Origin: Flammula alnicola
Taxonomy: Eukaryota; Basidiomycota; Agaricomycetes; Agaricales; Strophariaceae
Reading direction: 5' to 3'
NCBI GenBank assembly: GCA_015499995.1
Contig: JADNRV010000051.1
Coordinates: forward strand, 1-64,000
Length of the DNA stretch: 64,000 nucleotides
Shown here: in pieces, positions 1 to 11,478 of the stretch
Position numbering within the stretch: the first letter of the stretch is position 1
Layout of the letters: each line of letters begins with the position of its first letter
Program-made: the position numbers and the translations under genes
Notes under the pieces: generated by a model
Told to the model about the DNA's origin: nothing
Database searches by the model: none
What the model saw: the letters and a program-made list of their open reading frames with translations, nothing else

Positions 1-84
1 CTTACGACGAGCAACAAAGCACCCACCGTTATCCTGTCTATCGGTCTGATCAGAGTGTTGGGCACCAGACACGGCGCCCTTCCA
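1..84 (+). repeat. 3' end of the 5' LTR
   Basis: These bases are identical to the last part of the 3' LTR (11670-11753). The copy ends in CA, matching the TG...CA termini of the full 3' LTR. The next base (C) is also shared by both copies. Confidence 0.93.
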
Positions 85-499
85 CTTTTTTTTTGACATC
101 GATAACTTCCGAAAACCGCCGAACCGTACCGAAAAGAAGAAAGAAGGCAGCGTTTGACAGCTGTCAACTCTTCTAGACAACCTGAGTCGTCTACCGTCCA
201 CACCCACTCCACTCCTCACCCGAGGTCGGAGTATTGCCGCCGCCGACAACCAAGAGCTACCGACACCACCAGTCACCACCGCCCCAGGAGATTCCGCAGC
301 CCTACCGCTGCCTCCTGCTACCCCAACCACACCGACACCCACAACTGCCAACTCGGGACCATCACCCATTAGGCGACAGGTACCACCGCTTAACAGCGAC
401 GACAGTGACTCCGACACCGCCACCGCCACCGCCACGTTCGCTTACCGTCGACGAACTCAGCAATCGAGCACTGCTAACCGCATCGCCGATCGCACAAAA
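85..499 (+). other. Untranslated leader of the gypsy element
   Basis: About 415 bases lie between the LTR and the first in-frame ATG of Gag. The Gag frame is open without an ATG from about 160 onward and would encode a Pro/Thr-rich stretch. Either this is leader sequence or translation starts at a non-ATG codon; the sequence does not decide. Confidence 0.6.
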
Positions 500-1734
500 A
501 TGGGCAACTCGACTGTCGCCACTATCACAGTACACAAACTCAAGGACTGCCCTACCCTTGAAGCCGGCACCATCACGCCTCAAGTCCTGCAGAACTGGTA
601 CCATGCCTGCAGGAGATTCTCGAAGCAGTCCGGGAAGGATCCCAAGACAGAAGTGGTGCCGTTGGCCGCTGATGCCATGCTAGAGCCGAGGCTCCAGGCC
701 TGGTATTACGCGGACATGGCTCGGATCGACAAGCTCACGCTCGACGAGTATATCGCGGAACTTTCCGCGCTCGTGTTGGACAAGAACTGGGCACACCAGA
801 TCCGTCAGCAGATCCTGTCAGCAAAGCAACCGGAGGCCACCCGTTTCGTCGACTGGCGCATCGAGATCGAGAACCTCAACTCGCTGTTAACTACCTCAGC
901 CAAGCGTTACGCCCTCACCACCACTGCGCTCCGCGACCTTCTCGAAGCCAATACCCGCAATGCCCTTTGCCTCTCGCTCTCAAACAAACCCATTGATGCT
1001 GATGCGGAGTACAAGGCGTGGTGTGATGAGGTACATGAGAGGGACCAGGATCTCAGGGATGAGGAGAAGCGATTCGAAGCCAAGCTTGTCGACATGCGTA
1101 ACGCCAACCGCGAGCGAAAAAGCCTTCTCCAACGTCTCTCCGACACCAAACCCAACACTAGCACCAGCACCAGCACACGCCAGAACACTGCCACACCCGC
1201 TGCTGCGCGCCCCACCACGGGGTTACCCAAGCTCACAGATGAAGACCGCAAGCTTCTCAATGACCATGATGGCTGCACCCGGTGCCGCCAATTCTACATT
1301 GGACATCGTGCTGTCGAGTGCCCCATGACCAAGAGCAACACATGGCCTGATGCAACAACCTACAGGACACTTACCAGCACTATGGCGCTAGCTGCCAAAC
1401 CTGCCTCTCGCCTCGCCGTTGGATTTGTTCCCACCGCTGATGACGACGACGACGAGGATTATAATTTCTACGATTCCAACACGTACGCCATTCCTTCTGA
1501 TGATCCCTTCACCATGCCCCACATCTACATCTCTGTGGAGGTGTCGGGCCCTTCCATCTCCGAATTTCCTATCTCCATCAAAGCTCTGCCTGACGTCGGT
1601 TGCCCCTCCACAGTGATTAGCGGCCAGCTCGCCAGTGAGCTCGGTCTGCGTCGATTCCCTCTTCCAAAAAGAGAGGACAACCTATCATCGCTGTCGGGCA
1701 CGCCGTTGAGTAGTTCGGACTATGTGAAGCTGGA
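500..1734 (+). pseudogene. Gag and start of protease of gypsy element (interrupted)
   Basis: The reading frame starts at the ATG at 500 and encodes a capsid-like helical region (residues ~30-200) and a charged linker. A zinc knuckle follows, with spacing C-x2-C-x6-H-x4-C (CTRCRQFYIGHRAVEC), wider than the classic CCHC. Next come an acidic patch of five Asp and the start of an aspartic protease. The presumed active-site triplet reads DVG (LPDVGCPSTVIS) rather than the usual D-S/T-G, which may make the protease unusual or weak. The frame is broken at 1734 by insertion of the TIR element; the six or so codons before the stop at 1751-1753 are transposon sequence. Removing the insertion and one copy of the 7 bp duplication leaves the frame continuous with Pol at 8043. 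Confidence 0.9.
1728..1734. repeat. Left 7 bp target-site duplication AGCTGGA
   Basis: It is identical to 8036-8042 on the other side of the insertion. It lies in protease codons, and joining through one copy keeps the gypsy reading frame. Confidence 0.85.
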
Positions 1735-1843
1735 CAGAAAGTTCTGTAGCTAATTACCATATATAGTGTATTACCTTGTGTGACATAAGTACCATCAGTG
1801 ATGGCCTAGCCTCACGAGCTCGTGCTGCCAAAAATACCCATCC
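1735..1843. repeat. Left terminal inverted repeat of foldback-like element
   Basis: It pairs with the reverse complement of 7926-8035. The first ten bases match at eight positions. The best block runs from about 1774 to 1824 and includes the 12 bp palindrome CACGAGCTCGTG at 1813-1824, 78 bp from the tip. Further copies of the GAGCTCGT core follow just inside, at about 1850-1880. Confidence 0.85.
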
Positions 1844-2149
1844 AGGATGGACGAGCTCGTGAGAGGCCAAGCGAGCTCGTGTAGGTCCAGCCAGCAAGGC
1901 CAAGCTTGCCTGTCATGCTGGAATAGCTTGCTAGGTGGATTCCTTATGTACTGTAGGCAGTCATCATAACATTTATACTATTAATACATCTCATTATTCA
2001 AAGCTCTTCACAAGCCCGTCACCTTTTTTCTTCTCCAAACCTGGAATGATGACTTCAATTTGAGTAAGGTCTGGAAGATTTCTGATCCAGGATGTCAATT
2101 TATCAGGTCTTCACCTGCAATCCATGCTGCATCTCAGTCTCAAGATGCA

Positions 2150-4495
2150 AACACCTCCAGACCTGTCTGTCAAATTAGGCAGACCGGATAGGTCTGCCTA
2201 AATTATTCCAGAGCTCTGGAGTTGCTTGCAATTTTATCTAAATGAACACCAAGCACTGGAGATGCTCATTGCTTACAAGTCCACCTGAATTAACATAGAG
2301 CTCTGTAGTGCCTAAATTAACATGGAGTCCAGAGATGCTTGTGAGTCCACGTAAAATAACAGAAGAGATCGGGATGTGCTTACAGGTCCACCTAAATTTA
2401 AGCACAGCTCCGGAGACAATTACAGATCTGCATATACTTACACAGAGCTCCGGAGAGGCTTATAGGTCTGCCTAAATTTACATGGAGCTCCGGAGAGGCT
2501 TAGAGCTCCACCTCCGCCTAAATTAACACAGATTCCGGATTTGCTTGTGAGTCTGCTGGAATGTATATGGAGCTCTGGAGATGCATACAGGTCTACTGGA
2601 ATGTACGTGGAGCTCCGGAGATGCATACAGGTCCAGGTAAATTTATGCAGAGTGCCAGAGAGGTTTAGAGGTCCGCCTGAATTAAACCAGAGTCCGGATG
2701 TGCTTGTGAGTCCACAGGAATGCATGTGGAGCTCCAGAGATGCATACAGGGCAACCTAAATTTATGCGGAGCTCTGGAGAGGCGTAGAGCTCCACCTAAA
2801 TTAACACAGAGGCCAGATTGTCTTGTGAGTCTGCCGGAATGGACGTAGAGCTCTGGAGATGCATGCAGGTCTGCCGGAATGGGCGCAGAGCTCCAGAGAG
2901 GCTTGCATGTCGACATAAATTAATATGGAGTCCGGAATTGCTTGTGAGTCCGCTGGAATGCACGTGGAGCTCTGGAGATGCATACAGGTCCACCGGAATG
3001 CACACAGAGCTCCAGAGACGCTTGCATGTCCACATGAATTAAGATGGAGTCCGGAATTGCTTGTGAGTCCGCCAGAATGCACACAGAGCTCTGGAGATGC
3101 ATGGAGGTCCGCCGGAATGAACGCAGAGCTCCAGAGAGGCTTGCAGGTCCGCCGGAATGTACGCGGAGCTCCGGAGAGGCTTACATGTCCACCTAAATTA
3201 AGATGAAGTCCGGAATTGCTTGTGAGTCCGCCGGAATGCACGTGGAGCTCTGGATTTGCATGCAGGTCTGCTGGAATGCACACAGAGCTCCACAGAGGCT
3301 TACATGTCTGCCTAAATTAATACGGAGTCTGGATTTGCTTGTAAGTCCGCCGGAATGTACATAGAAAGTCCGGAGATGCATGCAGGTCCGCCGGAATGCA
3401 CACGGAGCTCTGGAGATGCATACATGTCCACCTAAATTAACACGGAGGCCAGATTGGCTTGTGTGTCCGCCGGAATGTACGCAGAGCTCCAGAGAAGCTT
3501 ACATGTCCGCCTAAATTAATACAGAGTCCGAATTTGCTTGTGAATCCGCCGGAATGCACATGGAGCTCCGGAGATGCATACAGGTCCACCTAAATTTATG
3601 CGGAGCTCTGGAGAGGCTTACATGTCCGCCTAAATCAATACAGAGTCCAGATTTGCTTGTGAGTCTGCTGGAATGTGCACGGAGCTCCGGAGATGAATGT
3701 AGGTCCATCGGAATGGATGCAGAGGTCCAGAGAGGCTTGCATATCCACATAAATTAATACAGAGTCCGAATTTGCTTGTGAGTCTGCCGGAATGCATGTG
3801 GAGCTCCGGATTTGCATGCAGGTCCGCCGGAATGCATGCAGAGCTCTGGAGAGGCTTACATGTCTGCCTAAATTAATACGGTGTCCGGATTTGCTTGTGA
3901 GTCTGCCAGAATGCGTGCGGAGCTCCAGAGATGCATGCAGGTCCTCCGGAATGCACGCGGAGCTCTGGAGAGGCTTACATGTCTGCCTAAATTAATACGG
4001 AGTCCGGATTTGCTTGTGAATCCGCCGGAATGCACGCGGAGCTCCGGAGATGCTTACATGTCCACCTAAATTAATACAGAGTCCGGATTTGCTTGTGAGT
4101 CCGCCGGAATGCATGCAGAGCTCCGGAGATGCATGCAGGTCCACTGGCATGCACGCAGAGCTCTGGAGAGGCTTATATGTCCACCTAAATTAATACAGAT
4201 TCCGGATTTGCTTGTGAATCCGCCGGAATGTGCGCGGAGGTCCGGAGATGCATACAGGTCCACCGGAATGCACATAGAGCTCCGGAGATGCATATAGGTC
4301 CACCTAAATTTATGCGGAGCTCTGGAGAGGCTTATAGGTCTGCCTAAATTAACACAGAGTCCGGATTTACTTGTGACTCTGCCGGAATGCATGCGGAGGT
4401 CCGGATATGCATACAGGTCTGCCAGGATGCACAGGGACCTCCAGCGATGCATACAGGTCCACCTAAATTTATGCGGAGCTCTGGAGATGCTTGCA
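2150..4495. repeat. Left arm: tandem array of ~40 bp monomers
   Basis: The array is degenerate from about 2150 to 2430 and regular afterwards, with roughly 50 monomers. Three monomer types recur. Type C (39 bp) holds GTCCGGATTTGCTTGTGAG, type A (40 bp) holds CTCCGGAGATGCATACAGGT, and type B (40 bp) holds CTCTGGAGAGGCTTACATGT followed by CCGCCTAAATTAATAC. The usual order is C-A-B, a 119 bp higher-order unit; 79 bp (C-B) and 159 bp (C-A-A-B) variants also occur. The many open frames across it are by-products of the repeats. Confidence 0.9.
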
Positions 4496-4504
4496 ACAGG
4501 ATTT

Positions 4505-4605
4505 CTGGACCACTGTGTTAATTTAGGCAGACCCGTAAGCATCTCTGGAGCTCCACTTAAATTTCAGTGGACCCGCAAGCAAATCCAGACTCTCTTAAAC
4601 ATGCT
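4505..4605. repeat. Inner patch of reverse-facing monomers
   Basis: At the inner end of the left arm, about two and a half monomers are present in the opposite orientation (for example TTAATTTAGGCAGACCCGTA near 4518), matching the right arm. This suggests local inversion or gene conversion between arms. Confidence 0.6.
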
Positions 4606-5915
4606 TAGTACCAGGTGTGTGTGAACTACTAGATAATAAAGTAGTCACATTTAATAGACTTTGTAATGTCTACTAACAGGATCACTATCAAATCTAACTT
4701 GCTTCACTTCTAATACTAGTAGTCTACACTTCAAACACCCAAATTAATATTTAGTTGACTTAGTTCATCCAAGAGGAGGATAATAGTTTTATAATATCAA
4801 TACCTGATAGTAGACTTGCTATAAAAGAAGGTTCTTAACTATATAATGGCTTGGACAAGGTCTCAAGTGCCTAATAGTCAATAGGTCATTTTAAGTCCAA
4901 TAGACTTGTGTATATTCGTAACTGGTGTTCTGAAGTGCTCTATGCACAAACTGCTATCTGATCTTGTCTTAACTTGGTGTCTTAACTTGTTCTCCAATTG
5001 AGAAGATAGCTCTACGCCCTTTAACTTATCTCAAAACTATGCTTGTGGAAAGAGGCGCACAGATGTCTTATCTGCTGACACTACGATGGCCAGAGGCACG
5101 TAGACACTTTCATCTACTGACACTATGATGGCCAGAGGCACGTAGACACTTTCATCTACTGGCACTACAGTCCAGGTCCCCAGATGTCCTTTGACAATAG
5201 GTGGTTTTGAACAAGTCACTTAGACAAGTCCCTCAGTTTATAACTCTCTTTTCTTTAACTTGGTAAACCACTTAGGCATGCCATCTTATCTTAGACAGTT
5301 TATTTAGAATGTTTACTGGTTTTTTATTATATTGGGACACTTGCTTTTGAAATACCTTAGAGGCGGAACCCTTAGATGAGATCTTAAGCGCTCAAAACTC
5401 ATGGGTGGTAAATTGCTTGTCTTTTACAGTGTTACAGGGCTACTTGTATACTACTGAGATTAAATATTATTACATAGACACAATGACGAGATTATAGAGA
5501 ATTCATAAGCATTTGTGCATGGGTGGAAGACTGTGGAGTACAGTTTCCATGCGCTTTCACTTGATTGTGCATTTTTGGATGCATCAGGAGCTCAGATCAC
5601 CTTCGGTTCAGCTAACTTAAGCACTTAAGACTGTACCCTGTAACCTAGTACCCTCAGTGTGCATCTGGGATCTCGGTATGTCGTGTTATGCACGCTGGAC
5701 ATCTTACTGTAGCCAGACATACCCGATATGGTATATATTTCCAAATAGGTATCCCTTTGATCCGAGCTTTGATCGGCATTGCTACAGGCACATCTATGGG
5801 CGTCTGCTTTTACCCCACTGCTCCACATCCTCGGTGCCTTTGGCAATTTCACGTGACCCGGCCTGTAGTGTGCCTAGATGTCTGTTCTTTAATCTAGAGA
5901 CCCAAGGTCCATATA
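4606..5915. other. AT-rich centre of the foldback-like element
   Basis: About 1.3 kb without monomers and without a convincing coding frame on either strand. It holds one short direct repeat at 5075-5173. I see no transposase motif in it. Confidence 0.6.
5075..5173. repeat. 42 bp direct repeat, about 2.3 copies
   Basis: Two nearly identical 42 bp units (5075-5116 and 5117-5158), each containing GATGGCCAGAGGCACGTAGA, are followed by a partial third unit. Confidence 0.8.
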
Positions 5916-7372
5916 CATTCTGGCAGAGTCACAAGCAAATCCGGACTCCGTGTTAATTTAGGCAGACATCTAAGCCTCTCCAGAGCTCTATGTAAGTTTA
6001 GGTGGACCTATAAGCCTCTCCGGAGCTCTGCATAAATTGAGGTGGATCTGTATGCATCTCCGGAGGGCCATGTGCATTCCGGCAGACCTGTATGCATCTC
6101 CGGACCTCCGCATGCATTCCGGCAGAGTCACAAGCAAATCTGGACTCTGTGTTAATTTAGGCAGACCTATAAGCCTCTCCAGAGCTCCGCATAAATTTAG
6201 GTGGACCTATATGCATCTCCGGAGCTCTATGTGCATTCCGGTGGACCTGTATGCATCTCCGGACCTCCGCGCACATTCCGGCGGATTCACAAGCAAATCT
6301 GGAATCTGTATTAATTTAGGTGGACATGTAAGCCTCTCCAGAGCTCTGCGTGCATTCTGGCAGACCTATAAGCCTCTCTGGAGCTCCGCATAAATTTAGG
6401 TGACCTGTATGCATCTCCGGAGCTCCACGTGCATTCCGGCGGACTCACAAGCAAATCCGGACTCCGTATTAATTTAGGCGGACATGTAAGGCTTTCCAGA
6501 GCTCCATGTGCATTCCGGCGGACCTGCATGCATCTCTGGAGCTCCGCATGCATCTCTGGAGCTCCGCATGCATTCCGGCGGACTCACAAGCAAATCTGGA
6601 CTCTGTATTAATTTAGGCGGACATGTATGCATCTCTGGACCTCCGCACACATTCCGGCGGACTCACAAGCAAATCCGGACTCCGTATTAATTTATGCGGA
6701 CATATAAGCCTCTCCAAAGCTCTGTGTGCATTCCGGTGGACCTGCATGCATCTCCGGAGCTCTGCATGCATTCCGGCAGACTCGCAAGCAAATCCGGACT
6801 CTGTATTAATTTAGGTGGACATGTAAGCATCTCCGGAGCTCCGCGTGCATTTCGGCGGATTCACAAGCAAATCTGGACTCCGTATTAATTTAGGCAGACA
6901 TGTAAGCCTCTCCAGAGCTCCGCGTGCATTCCGGAGGACCTGCATGCATCTCAGGAGCTCCGCATGCATTCTGGCAGACTCACAAGCACATCCGGACTCC
7001 AGTTTAATTTAGGCGGACATGTAAGCCTCTCTGGCACTATGCATAAATTTGTCTGGACCTAAATGCATCTCCAGAGCTCTGCGTGCATTCCAGTGAAGCT
7101 GCATGCATCTCTGGAGCTCCGTGTGCCTTCCGGCGGACTCACAAGCAAATCCGGACTCTGTATTAATTTAGGTGGACATGTAAGCATCTCCGGAGCTCCG
7201 CGTGCATTCTGGCGGATTCACAAGCAAATCCGGACTCCGTATTAATTTAGGCAGACATGTAAGCCTCTCCAGCTCTCTGTATACATTCCGGGGGACCTGC
7301 ATGCATCTCCAGAGCTCCACATGCATTCCGGCGGACCTGTATGCACCTCCAGAGCTCTGTGTACATTCCAGG
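5916..7372. repeat. Right arm: the same ~40 bp monomers in reverse orientation
   Basis: About 36 monomers of types A, B and C appear as the reverse complement of the left arm (recognised by GCATTCCGGCGGACTCACAA and TTAATTTAGGCGGACATGTA). The right arm is shorter than the left (about 1.45 kb against 2.3 kb). Confidence 0.9.
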
Positions 7373-7385
7373 AGCCTCAATGTGT

Positions 7386-7616
7386 TTCCCTGGAAGTCAA
7401 ATGCACTTTCCTGGAAGTCAGATGCACTTCCCCAGAGATCAGATGCACTTCCCCGGAGATTAGATGCACTTTCCTAGAAGGCAGACACATTTCCCGGGAA
7501 GTCAGACACACTTTTCTGGAAGTCAGCTGCACTTTCCTGGAGATCAGACACACCTCCCCGGAAGTTAAATGCACTTTTCCGGAAGTCACATATATTTCCC
7601 TAGAGATCAGACACAC
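7386..7616. repeat. 21 bp minisatellite, 11 copies
   Basis: Eleven uninterrupted 21 bp units of the form TTYCCTGGAAGTCAGATGCAC fill exactly 231 bp between the right arm and the right terminal repeat. There is no matching array at the left end. Because 21 is a multiple of three, a frame stays open across it, but nothing suggests it is coding. Confidence 0.88.
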
Positions 7617-7925
7617 TTGTCAGAGGGTTTCCCTGAGGAATCACTGGATTTGGCGTTCAATGCAAATTCTGATGCAAAATGGCTCTGGCATAGCAATTAA
7701 ATATATTACTGAGCAAGAGGTAATGCAGAATCTATATAATATATCGACAAAATCCTACCCCCCCAAGCCCAAAAACACCAATTTGACGAGCTCGTCCATC
7801 AATGGAACAAGAGCTCGTCCATGCATCCAAGGGCGAACAGCTCCGCCATTGGCCCTGATGGCGGGCTCATCCATTGATCTACCTCAAGCTTGCCCATTCC
7901 TTAATTAACACGAGCTCGTCCATTG

Positions 7926-8035
7926 TTAATGGGTAAAAATAGCCACCACGAGCTCGTGAGGCTATGCCATCAGTGATGGCACCTTAGTCACACAAGGTGT
8001 CACATGGGTAGTGGGAAATTCTACTGAACGTCCTG
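7926..8035. repeat. Right terminal inverted repeat of foldback-like element
   Basis: It is the partner of 1735-1843. The palindrome CACGAGCTCGTG lies at 7947-7958, 77 bp from the tip, mirroring the left end. More GAGCTCGT-type motifs occur just inside at about 7788, 7811 and 7909. Confidence 0.85.
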
Positions 8036-8042
8036 AGCTGGA
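8036..8042. repeat. Right 7 bp target-site duplication AGCTGGA
   Basis: It is identical to 1728-1734. The gypsy protease frame resumes immediately after it. Confidence 0.85.
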
Positions 8043-11000
8043 GGTCACATCAGGAAATGGGTCATGGAAATCACGAGTCTTTAAAGCTAAAGTAAATGAA
8101 GACCTAACTATACCGCTTATCCTCGGAATCCCATTTCTTACCTCGGAACACATTGTCATCGACGTTGAGAAGCGTACGGTCACTGTCCGAGACACTGGAT
8201 ATGACCTCACTAACCCTACTGTGCTGAAACGCCCAAGGGCCCCACGCTACAAAGTCCCACCACCTACCCCTCCTAAACTGAAACCAAAGCCAAAGCAACC
8301 ACCGCCGCTGCCAAAGGTCTCCAATCTCTCGAAGAAGGTGATGGCAGCAGTGCGCCGTCATATCGAGACCATCGTGTTCGAAGAAGAACTACGCAGGCGC
8401 GACCAAGAAGTGAAGCTGGAGTATGCCGACTGCTTCCCAACTCGGCTCCCAGATGCCAGCGACATGCCTGACCACATTTACCATCGCATCCGCTTGAAAG
8501 ACAAAGACAAAGTAGTGCGAGGACGGGGTTACACAGCCCCGAAGAAGTTCCATGACCAGTGGAAACTACTCCTTGATGAACACCTGGCCGCTGGCCGCCT
8601 GCGCCCCTCATCATCCGAGCATGCCTCTCCTTCATTTATCATCCCAAAGAACCGAAACGGCATTCCTGACCTTACCATTCCACCGCGTTGGGTAAATGAC
8701 TACCGTGAGCTCAATGCAAATACCATACGCGACAACTACCCCTTGCCAAAAGTCGATGAGATTTTGGCTGATTGCGGCAAGGGAAAGATCTTCGGCAAGC
8801 TCGACATGACGAACTCATTCTTCCAGACCAGAGTTCATCCCGACGACATCCACCTCACAGCTGTGCGGACGCCGTGGGGGCTCTATGAATGGACAGTAAT
8901 GCCTATGGGAGGATGTAATGCACCATCAACACACCAGCGGCGGATGACCGATGCTCTCCGCCCACTTCTGGGTATAATTTGCCACGTCTATCTCGACGAC
9001 ATCATCATCTGGTCGAAGAATGTGGAGGAGCATGAGAAGAACGTCAAGACTGTCCTTGATGCACTCCGCAAAGCGAGCCTTTATTGCAACCTGAACAAGA
9101 CCGTGCTATTTGCAAGCTCTATTGAGTTCCTGGGACATGTCATCTCCAGCGATGGCATACAAGCCGACCCCAGGAAGTCCGAGCGCGTACTCAACTGGCC
9201 TGTACCCACCACCGCAACCAATGTCCGAGGCTTCATTGGCCTCACCCGCTACCTCTCCGCCTTTCTGCCAGGACTCGCTGAACATACAAGTGTCCTGACA
9301 CCACTAACGTCAGCAGAGGCAGATCGAGAGTTCCCGAAATGGACAGATGATCATCAGCAAGCCTTCGAGGCGATTAAACGTCTAGTGACAAGCACTGAGT
9401 GCCTGACTGTCATCGACTACGACGATCCCGCCAAGAAGATCTTCGTGACCACTGATGCAAGCAATAGACGCACCGGCGCCGTGCTCAGTTTTGGAGAGAC
9501 ATGGGCAACAGCTCGGCCCGTGGCATACGACTCCTACCAGCTCAACCCTGCAGAACGCAACTACCCAACGCATGAGAAGGAGCTCCTCGCGATCATTAAG
9601 GCACTAAAGAAGTGGCGCATATACTTGCTGGGTGCCAAATTCGAGGTCCATACCGACCACAGGACTCTTGAGTTCTTCCAGACACAGAAGGACACATCCA
9701 ACCGCCAAAAGCGATGGACGAACATCATCGCCGACTTCGACTTCGACATTGTCTATGTCCGAGGCGAAGACAACTCCGCTGCTGACGCACTGTCCCGAAT
9801 GCCTGATGAGGAGCCAACTGCTGTCCTTGCAGCCTGCGCTCTCGCATATACCCGCACATCCTCCACCACACACCCCTGCCCCTCCATTGTCGCCGCCCAA
9901 GAGGCACGCGTGACCGCAGCAGCCGCCCTCGACATTGCAGCTGACCAAGAATTCCTCGAGAAGATCAGGACGGGATATCTCGAGGACGAGTTTGCGAAAC
10001 AGGTCCGCGCAGGGATTGCAGCAGGCAGCCCAGTTGGAACGAGGGAGGAAAATGGCCTACTCTATGTGGCGAACCGGCTGCTCATCCCAAGAGACAAGCA
10101 AGTCCGCGAGATGCTGTACCATCTTGCACACGACGTGCTCGGGCATTTTGGTTTTGACAAGAGTTACGCATCACTGCGGGGCTCTTATTACTGGCCGAAC
10201 ATGCGAAGAGACCTTGAGGAGGTGTACATTCCCTCTTGCGTCGAATGCCAACGCAACAAAGCACGGACAACGAAGCCCACAGGTCCTCTACACCCACTTC
10301 CGGTGCCAGACGCACGCTTCGACACAGTCGCACTGGACTTCATCGGCCCACTGCCTGTAGAAGATGGCTATGACATGATCCTCACAATAACCGATACACT
10401 GGGCTCCAACGTCCAGATCGCCCCCGTCAAGTCCACCATCACCGCCGCAGAGACCGCGGTAGTACTCTTTGACAAGTGGTACTGCGAGAATGGGTTGATG
10501 CGCTGCCTAGTCAGTGACAGGGATGTACTGTTCACCTCGGAGGTCTGGAAAGAACTCCACAAGCTCACCGGCGTGCGCATGAAAATGTCCACCTCTTATC
10601 ATCCCGAGTCCGATGGCAGCAGCGAACGCACCAACAAGACCGTCACCCAGGCCATTCGATACCATGTCGACGTTAACCAGAAGGGCTGGCTCAAGACCTT
10701 ACCGCGTGTCCGCTTCGCGATTATGAACACTGTGAATGCCTCCACCGGTTTCTCACCCTTCCAACTCAAGACGGGCAGATCTCCTCGCATTATCCCTCCT
10801 CTCGTGCCACTTCCAGTTGATGCCACGCCCGCGCAGATCACTGCACATGAGGTCATCGAGAAGATCAACGTTGATGTACAGCAAGCGCAGGACTCACTCA
10901 CGGCAGCCAAGATCAGGCAGGCGTACCACGCTAACGAACACCGCAGCCCGGAGAACGTGTACAAGGTGGGCGAATTTGTCATGTTGTCCACGGAAAACAG

Positions 11001-11427
11001 GCGGCGCAACTACAAACGCAAGGGCAGCAAGCGGGTCGCAAAGTTTATGCCCCGTTTCGATGGACCATACGAGGTCGTGGCCGCACACCCCGAAAAATCG
11101 GTCTACACCCTGCGCCTACCAAACAACCCGAAGACCTTCCCAGGCTTTCACGCCAAACTTCTGAAGCCCTTCAGGCCAAATGACCGCAACGAGTACCCTG
11201 ACCGCGCCCTACCCAAGCCGGGCATTGTTGTGACCGAGGACGGCATCGAAGAGGTTCTCATCGACAAGATTGTCGATGAACGGAATCGCGGTCGTGGGAA
11301 ACAGTACCTGGTTCGATGGGTCGGGTACGGAAAGGAACACGACGAGTGGATTGCGGGAAAGGAGCTCGAGGACAACGAGGCCCTGGACATCTGGCAACGT
11401 GCGCAGGGCATGGATGTCCCGCCATAG
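8043..11427 (+). pseudogene. Gypsy protease C-terminus, RT, RNase H, integrase and chromodomain
   Basis: This is the downstream half of the split polyprotein; residues are counted here from the codon at 8011. The protease tail (LILGIPFLTSEHIVID) is followed by the reverse transcriptase from about residue 230, with catalytic YLDD at 327-330. RNase H comes next, with its first Asp near 481 (TTDASN). The integrase has an HHCC zinc domain (H-x4-type His pair, then CVECQ) and a core with D776, D836 and E872, the D,D35E spacing. The chromodomain lies near 1080-1130 (QYLVRWVGYGKEHDEW). No internal stop is seen, so apart from the insertion the element looks intact. The frame ends at a TAG 51 bp before the 3' LTR. 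Confidence 0.95.
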
Positions 11428-11464
11428 CAGAACCCGCTCAATTGAGACCCCTGGCAAATTTTTC

Positions 11465-11478
11465 AGAGGGGGGAGGAG
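11465..11478 (+). promoter_or_regulatory. Polypurine tract
   Basis: An A/G-only run directly before the TG of the 3' LTR, in the place expected for plus-strand priming of reverse transcription. Confidence 0.85.

Larger units (their letters stand above)
1735..8035. mobile_element. Foldback-like TIR element with opposed minisatellite arms, non-autonomous
   Basis: The 6301 bp insertion is bounded by an exact 7 bp duplication (AGCTGGA at 1728-1734 and 8036-8042). Its ends begin CAG and end CTG, with imperfect terminal inverted repeats of about 110 bp. Inside are two long arrays of ~40 bp repeats facing in opposite directions around a 1.3 kb AT-rich centre, so one strand could snap back into a hairpin over 1 kb long. 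No transposase-like frame is visible, so mobility would need a helper. The architecture resembles Drosophila Foldback elements, whose inverted ends consist of short tandem repeats, but that is an analogy of structure; the superfamily is unknown. Confidence 0.85.

Noticed and set aside
2438..4624. Many overlapping open frames with Trp/Cys/Ser-rich repeat peptides on both strands of the left array
   Set aside because: They follow the 39-40 bp monomers, appear in several frames at once and mirror those in the right arm; they are by-products of the repeats.
7202..7908. A long frame with a seven-residue repeat
   Set aside because: It exists because the 21 bp unit is a multiple of three; no start context, domain or relative supports it.
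1735..8035. CRISPR-like array
   Set aside because: Monomers are contiguous and diverged with no unique spacers, in eukaryotic DNA and inside a TIR element.
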